A DNA stretch of 64,000 bases from an uncultured Collinsella sp. GTDB lineage: Bacteria > Actinomycetota > Coriobacteriia > Coriobacteriales > Coriobacteriaceae. Numbering within the stretch: the first letter of the stretch is position 1; each line of letters begins with the position of its first letter. The stretch is from assembly GCA_959018755.1 (NCBI GenBank), contig CAUEMA010000003.1, forward strand, positions 149,604-213,603, written 5' to 3'. The position numbers were made by a program, and so were the translations under genes. Shown in pieces: positions 47,554-56,088 of this stretch. Below the pieces are notes generated by a model. It did not search any database. It worked only from the letters and a program-made list of their open reading frames with translations, and was not told the origin of the DNA.

Positions 47554-48288
47554 ATGTCCGAAGGCTGGAACATCTTGGTGGTTGATGACGAACCTCCCAT
47601 TAGGGCTGAGCTACGCTATCTGTTGGAAAAGGATACGCGTGTGGGCCAGATTGCCGAGGCGGGCAATGTCACCGAAGCCGTGGAGTCGATTCTGTCGAAC
47701 AAGCCCGACGTGCTGTTTTTAGACATTACCATGCCCGGTCGCTCGGGAATTGAGCTTGCCGAGACGCTGCAGAACCTAAAGACGCCGCCGGTGGTTGTGT
47801 TTGTGACGGCGTTTGCCGAGTATGCGGCCGATGCCTATAACCTCGATGCCGTCGATTATGTCGTCAAGCCGGTCGAGGACGCACGCCTGTCAAAGGCACT
47901 CGACAAGATCGAGGCAGCCTTGGGTGTCCGTCGTGTTATCCACGCTCCGCGCCAGCCTTTGCGTCTGACGGTGGACCGCGGGGGCAAAAAGGTGTTCATT
48001 CCCGCCGCAGACGTCTGCTACTTTGAGGCGCGCGCCGATTTTTGCAACGCCATCTGCGCCGAGGGAACGTACCTGATCAATGAGTCGATCTCTTCGCTCG
48101 AGCGTCGCTTGGTCTCCGAGGGCTTTATTCGCGTTCATCGCAGCTATCTGGTCAATTTGGAAGACGTGCACAATGTCGAGATCGGTTCCACGGGTCTTAT
48201 GGAGCTCAGGCTCGATCGCGTAACCTCGACGGTGCCCGTGTCCCGCCGTCGCGCTGCCGAGGTTAAAGCACACTTGGGGCTTGCGTAG
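47554..48288 (+). CDS. LytTR-family response regulator (pair 1)
   Basis: A 244-residue regulator. The receiver domain has phosphoacceptor Asp57 in FLDITMPG, acidic pocket DDE at 11-13 and the Lys of VKPVED. The C-terminal LytTR DNA-binding domain (about 130-244) has YFEARADFC and HRSYLVNLEDV phrases. It belongs with the LytS-type kinase just upstream. LytTR regulators usually control cell surface, transport or peptide functions; the adjacent permease and amidohydrolase genes are possible targets. Confidence 0.92.
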   Translation: MSEGWNILVVDDEPPIRAELRYLLEKDTRVGQIAEAGNVTEAVESILSNKPDVLFLDITMPGRSGIELAETLQNLKTPPVVVFVTAFAEYAADAYNLDAVDYVVKPVEDARLSKALDKIEAALGVRRVIHAPRQPLRLTVDRGGKKVFIPAADVCYFEARADFCNAICAEGTYLINESISSLERRLVSEGFIRVHRSYLVNLEDVHNVEIGSTGLMELRLDRVTSTVPVSRRRAAEVKAHLGLA

Positions 48289-48380
48289 ACGGTCTGCGTG
48301 CCGTCGTTTACCATCGCAGGTTTGGCATGGGCGCGCGGTGGGCATAATGGGTGGCATCGAATGAAATCGAAAGGATCATT

Positions 48381-49325
48381 ATGCCCGCGCTTATCACCCA
48401 TCATCTGTTTGGCGAGGAAAGCATCGACCGTCTTCCGCAGGGCGTCATCGCGTCCGATGAAGAGCGCATTGCCTTTATCTTGGGCAACCAAGGCCCCGAC
48501 CCGTTTTTCTTTCACATTCTGACACCGCGTGTTTCCGACTGCACGCTGCTGGCGCAGGTCATGCATCGGTCGCGTATGTCTCGCCAGTTCGCGTGCCTGC
48601 GCGACGGCGTGTCGCATCTGTTGCCGCGCGACGCCAGCTTGGGTCGCGCCTTTGCGCTGGGCCTGCTGTCTCATTACGTGCTCGACCGCAACGCCCACCC
48701 CTTTGTCTATGAGCAACAGTTTGGCATCGTGGAGTCCGATTCAGAGCTTGAGGATTCGAGCAGTCAGGTCCATGCCGTGATCGAGAGCGACCTGGATGTA
48801 CTGATGCTGCAGCTTAAACGCGATGGCGCTACGGTCGACGATTACCCGCCGGCGGGCGAGATCGTCACCACCGACCGTATCAATCGCGTTGCCGGCGTGC
48901 TGATGAGCTATGTTGCCGGACGCGTGTACGGTATTGACATTCCGGCGGGGGAATACGGTGCCGCCGTTGCCAATATGCAGCGACTTTACCGCGCGATTGA
49001 GCCGGCCGGCTCCGTAAAGACGCGTGCGATCTCGTTGGTTGAGGGCTTGGTGCACGACTACTCGCTGCTCGACGGCCTTGCCCATCGCGTGACGACGGAG
49101 CTGCCCGAGCGCACCGGTAACCTGGGCCATCTGACATGGAAGAATCCCTTTACCGATAAGGTCTCGAATGAGAGTTTCCCCGAGGTCTTTGATCGCGCGC
49201 TGGTCGATTACGAGTGTACGGTCGCGCGTTTTATCGAGACCGGCGACATGGAGGCCGTGACCAGTCACGTCAACTACAGCGGTCGCGTGCTCAATGTCGA
49301 TGAGGAGTTCGACCGCGAGGAATAG
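48381..49325 (+). CDS. Zinc-dependent phospholipase C-like protein
   Basis: A 314-residue protein with features of the zinc-dependent phospholipase C fold: an early THH (MPALITHHLFG), then LGLLSHYVLDRNAHPFVYEQQ, where His and Asp side chains would bind metal. Many such short proteins in Gram-positive gut bacteria are annotated this way without biochemical proof. There is no signal peptide, so it is probably cytosolic, unlike secreted phospholipases. AAAGGA precedes the ATG at 48381. Function beyond the fold is not established. Confidence 0.75.
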   Translation: MPALITHHLFGEESIDRLPQGVIASDEERIAFILGNQGPDPFFFHILTPRVSDCTLLAQVMHRSRMSRQFACLRDGVSHLLPRDASLGRAFALGLLSHYVLDRNAHPFVYEQQFGIVESDSELEDSSSQVHAVIESDLDVLMLQLKRDGATVDDYPPAGEIVTTDRINRVAGVLMSYVAGRVYGIDIPAGEYGAAVANMQRLYRAIEPAGSVKTRAISLVEGLVHDYSLLDGLAHRVTTELPERTGNLGHLTWKNPFTDKVSNESFPEVFDRALVDYECTVARFIETGDMEAVTSHVNYSGRVLNVDEEFDREE

Positions 49326-49426
49326 GGCCCATGCGTGCCCCTTTGCCGAATCCTTACCGGTGCTTCTGGACAATTGGGGTACGATGAATTAACTGCATAT
49401 CGGGCGAATACGAAGGGTCCCTGTCC

Positions 49427-50686
49427 ATGAAATACACCAAGCTCGAGCGTAACTGGGTCATGTACGATGTGGGAAACTCGGCCCTCGTGCTGCTCAATAC
49501 CTCGGTGGTGCCCATTTACTTTAACGCCATCAATACCGGCGCTTCCTCGGCCGACCTGGTGGTCGCCTGGGGCAATGCGCAGACGATCGCCTCGCTGGTC
49601 ATCGCCATGCTCATGCCCATTCTGGGCGCGCTTGCCGATTACGCCGGCAACAAGATCAAGTTCTTCTTGGGCTTCTTCCTGACGGGTCTCGTGCTTTGCT
49701 TTGCACAGGCTATCCCGATGTCCGCCATGGCGTTTTTGACCGTCTATGTGCTGTGCACCATCGGCCTCAACTCGTCTATGACGTTCTACGACGCCATGTT
49801 GCCCGATGTCACCACCGATGAGCGCATGGACGCCGTGTCGAGTTCGGGCTTCGCTTGGGGCTACATCGGTTCCACCGTGCCGTTCATCATCTGCCTGGCG
49901 CTCATTATGGGCGGTCCGGCCCTTGGCGTCCCCACCATGTTGGCCACGCGCCTGTCGTTTATTATCACCGGCGCCTGGTGGCTCATCTTTACCTTGCCGC
50001 TCATCCGCACCTATAAGCAAAAATACGGTCGCGAGCGCAAGCCCGAAGACACCATCGGCCACATTGTGGGCGGCGTGTTCTCCGAGGTCGGACACACCAT
50101 GCGCGAGATCGCCCACAACAAGACCGTGCTGGTCTACATGATCGCGTTCTTCTTCTATATCGATGGCGTGCACACGGTCATCTCCATGGCAACCAGCTAC
50201 GGATCGGCCTTGGGCATCGATTCGACCCAGTTGGTCCTGGCGCTGCTCGTCACGCAGTTTGTGGCTTTCCCGTCCGCCATCATCTACGGCAAGCTCGCCG
50301 GCCGCGTGGGCACGCTCAACATGATCTTGGTGGCAGTCGCCGCCTATATGGGCATCGTGCTCTTTGCCGCGTTCTTCCTCAAGACCGCCTTTGAGTTCTG
50401 GGTGCTTGCCATTTTGGTCGGCCTGTTCCAGGGCGGCGTGCAGGCGCTCAGCCGCAGCTACTTTGGCCGTATTATTCCCAAGGAAAAGTCCAACGAGTAC
50501 TACGGCTTCTTTGATATCTTTGGCCGCTATGCAAGTGTTATGGGCACCTTCTTGGTGTCGGTCGTCACCTCGCTGACCGGCAACCCCTCGCTGGGCGTCC
50601 TGTCTATCGGCGTGCTGCTGGTGGTGGGCTTTGCGCTGCTGGTCCGTCTGTCCCGCATGTCTCAAACGGCAGAGCAGGCCGCATAG
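49427..50686 (+). CDS. MFS transporter, UMF1/Atg22-like
   Basis: A 419-residue major facilitator protein with twelve membrane helices. The opening LERNWVMYDVGNSALV is typical of the UMF1 (Atg22-like) branch, often found in anaerobic bacteria. The substrate of bacterial members is not known; yeast Atg22 exports amino acids from the vacuole. GGGTCC rather than a strong Shine-Dalgarno precedes the ATG. It stands alone between the phospholipase-like and glycosyltransferase genes. Confidence 0.85.
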   Translation: MKYTKLERNWVMYDVGNSALVLLNTSVVPIYFNAINTGASSADLVVAWGNAQTIASLVIAMLMPILGALADYAGNKIKFFLGFFLTGLVLCFAQAIPMSAMAFLTVYVLCTIGLNSSMTFYDAMLPDVTTDERMDAVSSSGFAWGYIGSTVPFIICLALIMGGPALGVPTMLATRLSFIITGAWWLIFTLPLIRTYKQKYGRERKPEDTIGHIVGGVFSEVGHTMREIAHNKTVLVYMIAFFFYIDGVHTVISMATSYGSALGIDSTQLVLALLVTQFVAFPSAIIYGKLAGRVGTLNMILVAVAAYMGIVLFAAFFLKTAFEFWVLAILVGLFQGGVQALSRSYFGRIIPKEKSNEYYGFFDIFGRYASVMGTFLVSVVTSLTGNPSLGVLSIGVLLVVGFALLVRLSRMSQTAEQAA

Positions 50687-50857
50687 GAACTTGCCGGTAA
50701 TTGCGTCCGCCGCGATACTCTTTTGGGGCTATCCGCAATAAACATTCTGACTTTCGAACAATGATTAGCCCAAGTGGGTATGATGGAGTCAGCTAGGTCG
50801 CGGGGCGTCGCCTGTGTTTGGCGGCGTCCCGTTTTTGTGTTGCAGGGAGGGTAAGGC

Positions 50858-52045
50858 ATGAACGCCACGGTCGTGATTCCAACGTATTGGGCGGGCGATG
50901 ACGCTCGCGCAAACGCCCCTGGCACCTATGACCATTCGACACGACTCAACGCCGACAATCCCGAACTCGACCGCTGCCTGGCCTCGCTTGAACAGGTGCG
51001 CGACATCCCGCGCATCATCCTTTTGGTGGTCTGTCCCGTTTCTGCCACAGCCGATGTGTCGCTGCGCGTGCACGAGATTGTCGACGCGCATCCCACGCTC
51101 AAGGTCACCGTTGTCACCAACACCCAGGCCTCGCGCATCGCAGACCGGGTTGCTCAGATCGCGCCCAAGGGTTCGGGCGAGTGCGTGAGTCTGCGAGGCT
51201 ACGGCGCCATCCGCAACATGGGGCTGGCCTGTGCCGCTGTGCTGGGGCATGACGCGGTTATCTTTTTGGATGACGATGAGACTGTCATCGATGCCGACTT
51301 TATGAAGCGCGCGACCTACGCGCTGGGTCAGCAGACGCGTCAGGGCCTGCCGATCTTGGTCAAGAGCGGCTATTTCTACGATCGCGACGGATCCCCGCTG
51401 GCGCCCACGGACAAGGTGGGCATCTGCCATCGTTGGTGGACCAAGCGCATCGAGTTCAACCGTTGGATGAAAAAGGCGCTCTCGGGCACCCGCATCTCGC
51501 GCTCCAACTACGTGTGCGGCGGCCTGATGGCCCTGCACGCCCGCGCCTTTACGCGTGTGGCCTTTGATCCGTTTATCACCCGTGGCGAGGATCTGGATTA
51601 CCTCTTTAACATGCGCATGTTTGGCTACGACGTGTGGTTCGATAACGAGTGGACCGTGCGTCATCTGCCTCCAGAGTCCGAAAAGCGCTCGCCGCGCTTT
51701 ATGCAGGATGTATACCGTTGGTACTACGAACGGGCCAAGTTGACATTTGCCGCGCATCAAAAGGAGCTCATTCCCGTTACGGCGGCATCGCTCATGCCCT
51801 ACCCGGGCCCGTGGATTTCGCGCGAGCTCGACGACCGCGTGCGCAAGACCGCCATGGTCCGCAGCATGTTTACCCGCGAGCACGAGGGCTACCTTCGCAT
51901 TTGGCGTCACGGTATTGACGAGGCAAAGACCTACGCGCGCCAAAACGCCGCAAGCTACCTGCGTTTCCAGAGCTTTTGGCCCAAGATCATGGACGGGCTT
52001 TGGCGTGACGCACAACTGATCAGTATCCTGGAGGGGGCCGAATGA
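50858..52045 (+). CDS. Family 2 glycosyltransferase-like protein
   Basis: A 395-residue protein with a GT-A fold. The start MNATVVIPTYWAG is the GT2 beta-strand for nucleotide-sugar binding, FLDDDETV is the metal-binding DxD region, and TRGEDLDYLFNMRM resembles the acceptor/catalytic ED motif. No membrane helix is evident, so the enzyme is probably cytosolic. GGGAGGG precedes the ATG. The TGA stop overlaps the ATG of the sensor kinase that follows, so the glycosyltransferase and two-component pair 2 are translated together, suggesting a cell-surface polysaccharide response. Confidence 0.82.
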   Translation: MNATVVIPTYWAGDDARANAPGTYDHSTRLNADNPELDRCLASLEQVRDIPRIILLVVCPVSATADVSLRVHEIVDAHPTLKVTVVTNTQASRIADRVAQIAPKGSGECVSLRGYGAIRNMGLACAAVLGHDAVIFLDDDETVIDADFMKRATYALGQQTRQGLPILVKSGYFYDRDGSPLAPTDKVGICHRWWTKRIEFNRWMKKALSGTRISRSNYVCGGLMALHARAFTRVAFDPFITRGEDLDYLFNMRMFGYDVWFDNEWTVRHLPPESEKRSPRFMQDVYRWYYERAKLTFAAHQKELIPVTAASLMPYPGPWISRELDDRVRKTAMVRSMFTREHEGYLRIWRHGIDEAKTYARQNAASYLRFQSFWPKIMDGLWRDAQLISILEGAE

Positions 52046-53385
52046 TCGACCGCCGCGCCCAGCGCGATAGTTCATTATCAATCTTTCGCATCATTGCCGT
52101 TGCCTGCGCCATTTGCGTGCTGATGTACTTTATTTTTGCCCTGGTGACCGGCATCGAGCCGATCGCCACGGTGATTGCCTGCGCGCTGCTGTGCATCTTT
52201 CTGTGCATCTTTATCTTTTTGACGCTCAATCCCGATTCGGTGCGCTCGCAGTACACCGAAGAGACGCTCTCGGTGGCCTCGGCCATGCTCGAGGACATTA
52301 AGGGCGGTCTGACGCAGGAGTCGGCGCGTTTGGTGTGCCAGCGCATTTTGCCCGAGACGCGCGCCATGACGGTGGCCATCACCGACGAGGAAAACGTGCT
52401 TGCCTGCGCGGGCGAGTTTGAAGAAAAACTATTGCCAGATTCTCCCATCCACACGCTTGCAACGCGCTACGTTATCGAACATGGCATCGTGCAGTCGTTC
52501 AACCGTATGGTGGATGTCGTGGGTTCGGACGGCTCGCACAACCAAGTCCCCGCCGGCATTATCGCTCCCATCAAGGTGGGCGATCGTACCGTCGGCACGC
52601 TCAAGTTCTACTACAAGACCCCGCGCGCCGTCGACCGTACTCAGTACGCGCTTGCCTCGGGCTTTGCCGAGATCTTGTCCACGCAGCTCGCCATCCACGA
52701 GCTCGAGGTGCAAAAGGAACTCACGGCGCGCGCCGAGGTGCGTGCGCTGCAGGCACAGATTAACCCGCACTTCCTGTTCAACACGCTGAACACCATTGCA
52801 TCGTTTACGCGCACCGACCCGTTGCGGGCCCGCGAACTGCTTCGTGAGTTCTCATCGTTCTATCGCGCCACGCTCGACAACTCGGGATCGCTTATTCCGG
52901 TCTCGCGCGAGGTCGCACAGACCAAGCGCTACCTTACCTTTGAGAAGGCCCGCTTTGGCGAGGACCGCGTGCTTGCAACGTTCGATGTGTCCGAGGACGT
53001 GGAAGATACGCTGGTGCCGGCGTTCGTGATTCAGCCGATTGTCGAGAACGCCGTGCGTCATGGTATGGGCGATGACGGCGCCCTGAGGATCGACGTGACC
53101 GTTCACCAAGACGGCGAGGATGCAATCTTGATTGCCGTTGCTGATAACGGCGTGGGCATGGATGAGGGTACCGCCGCCAGACTGTTTGACGAGCGCTCTG
53201 CCCGTCCCGACGCCAGCTCTCCCCAGGGCGGCGGCGCCGGTGTGGCCATGCACAATATCTCGGAGCGCATCCATCGCTTTTATGGGCCACACTCCTATAC
53301 GCGTGTCGAATCGGCGCCGGGCAAGGGCACCAAAGTGCTTCTTCATCTTGATTTGTCAGAGAGCATCTTTGACATTCAAGAGTAA
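52042..53385 (+). CDS. LytS-type sensor histidine kinase (pair 2)
   Basis: A 447-residue sensor kinase: two membrane helices (about 14-60), a GAF-like sensor (about 70-220), the His_kinase domain with His243 in AQINPHFLFNT and a HATPase domain with VENAVRHG and GGGAGVAMHN motifs. Order, length and sensor layout match the kinase at 46124, so the pairs are paralogues. ATG overlaps the glycosyltransferase stop (ATGA). The partner regulator follows. Confidence 0.9.
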   Translation: MIDRRAQRDSSLSIFRIIAVACAICVLMYFIFALVTGIEPIATVIACALLCIFLCIFIFLTLNPDSVRSQYTEETLSVASAMLEDIKGGLTQESARLVCQRILPETRAMTVAITDEENVLACAGEFEEKLLPDSPIHTLATRYVIEHGIVQSFNRMVDVVGSDGSHNQVPAGIIAPIKVGDRTVGTLKFYYKTPRAVDRTQYALASGFAEILSTQLAIHELEVQKELTARAEVRALQAQINPHFLFNTLNTIASFTRTDPLRARELLREFSSFYRATLDNSGSLIPVSREVAQTKRYLTFEKARFGEDRVLATFDVSEDVEDTLVPAFVIQPIVENAVRHGMGDDGALRIDVTVHQDGEDAILIAVADNGVGMDEGTAARLFDERSARPDASSPQGGGAGVAMHNISERIHRFYGPHSYTRVESAPGKGTKVLLHLDLSESIFDIQE

Positions 53386-53457
53386 AATAAAAGGCTACGG
53401 GCTCAACGTCATGCGACGGATGCCCGGCGTAGTTAGTTGACGAAAGGTTTTATCCCT

Positions 53458-54174
53458 ATGCTGCGTGCGATGATTGTGGATGATGAGGCGCCGGCTCGCT
53501 CGGAGCTTCGCTTCTTGCTCGAGCAAACGGGCAAGATCGGCACGATCACGGAGGCGTCGAGCGTCCGCTCCGCCATCGAGATGCTTATGGAAAGTCGCGT
53601 GGATGTCGTGTTTCTCGATATCTCGATGCCCGGTGCCTCGGGCCTGCAACTTGCCGAGGCGCTGCATAAGCTCAAAAATCCGCCGGCGATCGTGTTTGTG
53701 ACTGCGTATAGCGACCATGCGGTCGAGGCATTCGACGTGGATGCTGTCGATTATCTGATGAAGCCGGTCGAGGAAGCTCGCTTGGATCGCGCGATCGAGA
53801 AGGTCATGCAACGCGCTAAGCCGGTTACGGACAGCAAGGTGACCATCGAGCGTATCCCGGTGGAAAAGGGCGGCCGCAAGGTGCTCATTCCCGTGGACGA
53901 CATTCGCTTTATCATGGCCAAGGACGATTACTCCTGCATCTATACCGTCGATGATCGCTTTTTGTCGACGACCTCGCTGGCGCAGTTTGAGGCCAAGCTC
54001 TGCGACTTTGGCTTCTTCCGTGTTCACCGCCGCTATATCGTCAACTTGGCGTGCGTTACCGACGTTGAGACGGTGCCCTCGGGCGCCATCCAGCTGGGCA
54101 TTACGGGCGTCGACGAACGCGTGCCGGTTTCGCGCCGCCGCGTCGTGCCGCTCAAGAAGGCTCTGAGTCTCTAG
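53458..54174 (+). CDS. LytTR-family response regulator (pair 2)
   Basis: A 238-residue regulator with phosphoacceptor Asp54 in FLDISMPGA, acidic DDE at 8-10, MKPVEE with the conserved Lys, and a C-terminal LytTR domain with FIMAKDDYSCIYT and HRRYIVNL. I chose the ATG at 53458, with GAAAGG upstream, over a TTG seven codons earlier. It ends just before a strong terminator, so the operon is glycosyltransferase-kinase-regulator. Confidence 0.92.
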   Translation: MLRAMIVDDEAPARSELRFLLEQTGKIGTITEASSVRSAIEMLMESRVDVVFLDISMPGASGLQLAEALHKLKNPPAIVFVTAYSDHAVEAFDVDAVDYLMKPVEEARLDRAIEKVMQRAKPVTDSKVTIERIPVEKGGRKVLIPVDDIRFIMAKDDYSCIYTVDDRFLSTTSLAQFEAKLCDFGFFRVHRRYIVNLACVTDVETVPSGAIQLGITGVDERVPVSRRRVVPLKKALSL

Positions 54175-54180
54175 CACACT

Positions 54181-54226
54181 GGCCCCGCGGCCCTGTGGAC
54201 CTATCGTCTGCGGAGCCGTGGGGCCT
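54181..54226 (+). terminator. Rho-independent terminator after pair 2
   Basis: GGCCCCGCGGC and GCCGTGGGGCC pair over 11 positions with one wobble around a 23-base loop, then TTTTT. It starts six bases past the response regulator stop. Confidence 0.85.
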
Positions 54227-54268
54227 TTTTGTATGTATCTGCCAAATCGTTTTTGCGGAAGGGATCCC

Positions 54269-54736
54269 ATGAACAGTGCAAGCGCCAAGCGTATCGACAT
54301 CATCTCGGACACCCACGGCTATCTTTCGCCCGCGCTCTTAGACGAGCTTAAAGGTGCGGATTTGATTATCCATGCCGGCGACCTTACGTCGGAGATGGAC
54401 TACGAGCATCTATGCACCATCGCCCCTGTGCGGGCCGTACTGGGCAACAACGATTATTACCGCGACTACGGCCCCGATGTGGATCGCCTGGCGCTCTTTA
54501 CCTACGAAGGCCTCAAATTCGCTGTAGCCCACTACCGCGAAGACCTCCCGGTGGGATCCGTAGACGTAGCCATCAACGGCCACACCCACGTAACCAAAGA
54601 AGCCCAAGTGGGCCGTTGCTTGGTCCTCAACCCGGGCAGCGCCAGCTACCCCAGAGGTACCCGAGGTCCCACTATGGCCAGAATGCTCGTCAACGACGGC
54701 CAAATCATAAGCACCAAGTTTATTGACCTAGAGTAA
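54269..54736 (+). CDS. yfcE: Metallophosphoesterase, YfcE type
   Basis: A 155-residue calcineurin-like phosphodiesterase of the YfcE/MJ0936 group. The metal-binding blocks are present in order: DTHG near residue 14, GDLT, GNND, and GHTHV followed by NPGSASYPRG. YfcE hydrolyses simple phosphodiesters in vitro; its natural substrate is unknown. GGAAGGGA precedes the ATG at 54269, which lies after the previous terminator, whereas the longer open frame begins inside it. Confidence 0.92.
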   Translation: MNSASAKRIDIISDTHGYLSPALLDELKGADLIIHAGDLTSEMDYEHLCTIAPVRAVLGNNDYYRDYGPDVDRLALFTYEGLKFAVAHYREDLPVGSVDVAINGHTHVTKEAQVGRCLVLNPGSASYPRGTRGPTMARMLVNDGQIISTKFIDLE

Positions 54737-54745
54737 CCGCAACAA

Positions 54746-54779
54746 AAACGGGGGATGCAGATCGCATCTCCCGTTTTTT
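54746..54779 (+). terminator. Rho-independent terminator after the phosphoesterase
   Basis: AAACGGGGGATGC and GCATCTCCCGTTT form a stem with one wobble and a four-base loop, followed by TTTTTT, ten bases past the stop. Confidence 0.9.
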
Positions 54780-54893
54780 ATGAGCCAAAGGTCAAAGTTC
54801 AACAAGATCCATCAGACCAACCCCGCCGAGGAGCACGCGGGCTAGCCGCGCAGCGGCGCACGCCCGCAAAACTGGTTGAATAATGTGACGGCA

Positions 54894-55036
54894 GGGAGGG
54901 TCTCCGGGGCTGAGGGCGGGGGTTAAGTTTGTCGCGAGTTCCGCACGCAAAGGAAAGCACTTAATGTGCTTTCCGTCTTGCGCAGGACTGTAGAGCAGCA
55001 AACTTAACCCCCGCCCTCAGCCCCGGAGACCCTCCC
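54894..55036. repeat. 38-bp perfect inverted repeat with inner hairpin
   Basis: Arms at 54894-54931 and 54999-55036 are perfectly complementary over 38 bases; they begin GGGAGGGTCTCCGGGGC. Inside is a second perfect hairpin, GGAAAGCAC (54952-54960) and GTGCTTTCC (54966-54974). It lies between the phosphoesterase terminator and the tRNA-Asp promoter, where no terminator is needed. Confidence 0.9.
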
Positions 55037-55068
55037 GGAGGGACCGAAAAATTTTTTCAAAAAAGTTG

Positions 55069-55098
55069 TTGCGTGCCGGACAGACTTCTGTGTATACT
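55069..55098 (+). promoter_or_regulatory. Promoter of tRNA-Asp
   Basis: TTGCGT (55069-55074) and TATACT (55093-55098) are 18 bases apart, with TGTG just before the -10. It lies 46 bases upstream of the tRNA. An A/T-rich stretch before the -35 resembles an UP element. Confidence 0.7.
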
Positions 55099-55144
55099 AA
55101 TCCCCGCAGCGCACGCGAGCGGAAACAAACGCGAACGCCTGCCT

Positions 55145-55222
<78 letters not shown>

Positions 55223-55231
55223 ACGCAATTA

Positions 55232-55258
55232 AAGCCACGTCTTCGGACGTGGCTTTTT
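55232..55258 (+). terminator. Terminator of tRNA-Asp
   Basis: AAGCCACGTC and GACGTGGCTT pair perfectly around a TTCG tetraloop and run into TTTTT. Confidence 0.93.
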
Positions 55259-55375
55259 GCGTTTGATGCACTTTGTTTCGATAGAACGATCGCCCTGGCG
55301 CATCTTCGCCCAGAATCCCCGCACCTTCGGGAACGCAAGTAAAATCCAATAAGTATATCTGTCTAAACAGCAGCT

Positions 55376-55421
55376 TTGTTGCGCAACACCTGTTCAACGA
55401 GACAGGGGGTTAGGTTATACT
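55376..55421 (+). promoter_or_regulatory. Probable promoter of the Rrf2-mutY genes
   Basis: TATACT at 55416-55421 is preceded 17 bases upstream by TTCAAC (55393-55398), a weak -35. GTTGCGCAAC at about 55378, the palindrome also found at 19211 and 62693, lies just upstream. The remaining 160 bases to the gene contain GGATATCC and repeated TCATTTGG/TCATTTAG, possible sites of the regulator itself. No gene is seen in this stretch. Confidence 0.5.
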
Positions 55422-55581
55422 AAATTGCACTGTAGGCCGCATCTGATGCATTTCGCTCCAAGCGCGGCACTCAGTGGATATCCTATTTATCATTTGGATG
55501 TCCTAGCGGTCATTTAGCGTCTCGACACAAGCTCGGCCCCGGAGCTCGTTCGAGCTGTTCGTATTCCTTGAAAGGGGAAAA

Positions 55582-56067
55582 ATGGACATATCGAGGAAGA
55601 CTGATTACGCCCTTCGTATGCTGGCGATGCTTACCGAGGATCCGGAGCGTTTGCTTTCTGTTCGCACCGCTGCCGAAGAGGTCAATGTCCCGTATTCGTT
55701 TGCCCGTTCGATCCAACACGGTTTGGTCCAGGCCGGTATTGTGGAGAGCCTGCGTGGCGTCCACGGTGGAATGCGTCTCAAGGTCAGTCCGGACGATGTC
55801 ACCATCCGCCAGGTCGTCGAGGCTGTTCAGGGCCCTATGGTTATGAACGATTGCACCGCGCCCGATGGTGACTGTGCGCGCATGGGCACGTGCTGCTATC
55901 ATCCCCTGTGGGCCGGAGCCCAGGCGTTGATGCGCGACTACCTCGATTCCGTTTCGCTCGGCGACATCGTCGCCCATCGCCAGTTCCCGGCTGTCGATCC
56001 CAAGTTCGCCGATCGCGATGCGTTTCCCGAGTACGCCACCTGTGCGTGCGCCTGCCGGGAGGAATAG
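55582..56067 (+). CDS. Rrf2-family transcriptional regulator, probably Fe-S binding
   Basis: A 161-residue regulator with an N-terminal winged helix (MDISRKTDYALRML) and a cluster of Cys at 91, 98, 104 and 105. Three Cys with this spacing match the Fe-S ligands of IscR (92, 98, 104), so it probably binds a 2Fe-2S cluster and senses iron-sulfur or redox status. A second Cys set, CACAC, lies at the C-terminus and is not part of the usual family. AAAGGGG precedes the ATG. It is 21 bp upstream of a MutY-like glycosylase, and rubrerythrin follows, a plausible oxidative stress group. Confidence 0.9.
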   Translation: MDISRKTDYALRMLAMLTEDPERLLSVRTAAEEVNVPYSFARSIQHGLVQAGIVESLRGVHGGMRLKVSPDDVTIRQVVEAVQGPMVMNDCTAPDGDCARMGTCCYHPLWAGAQALMRDYLDSVSLGDIVAHRQFPAVDPKFADRDAFPEYATCACACREE

Positions 56068-56088
56068 CGCCGCATAAGGAGCATTGCC

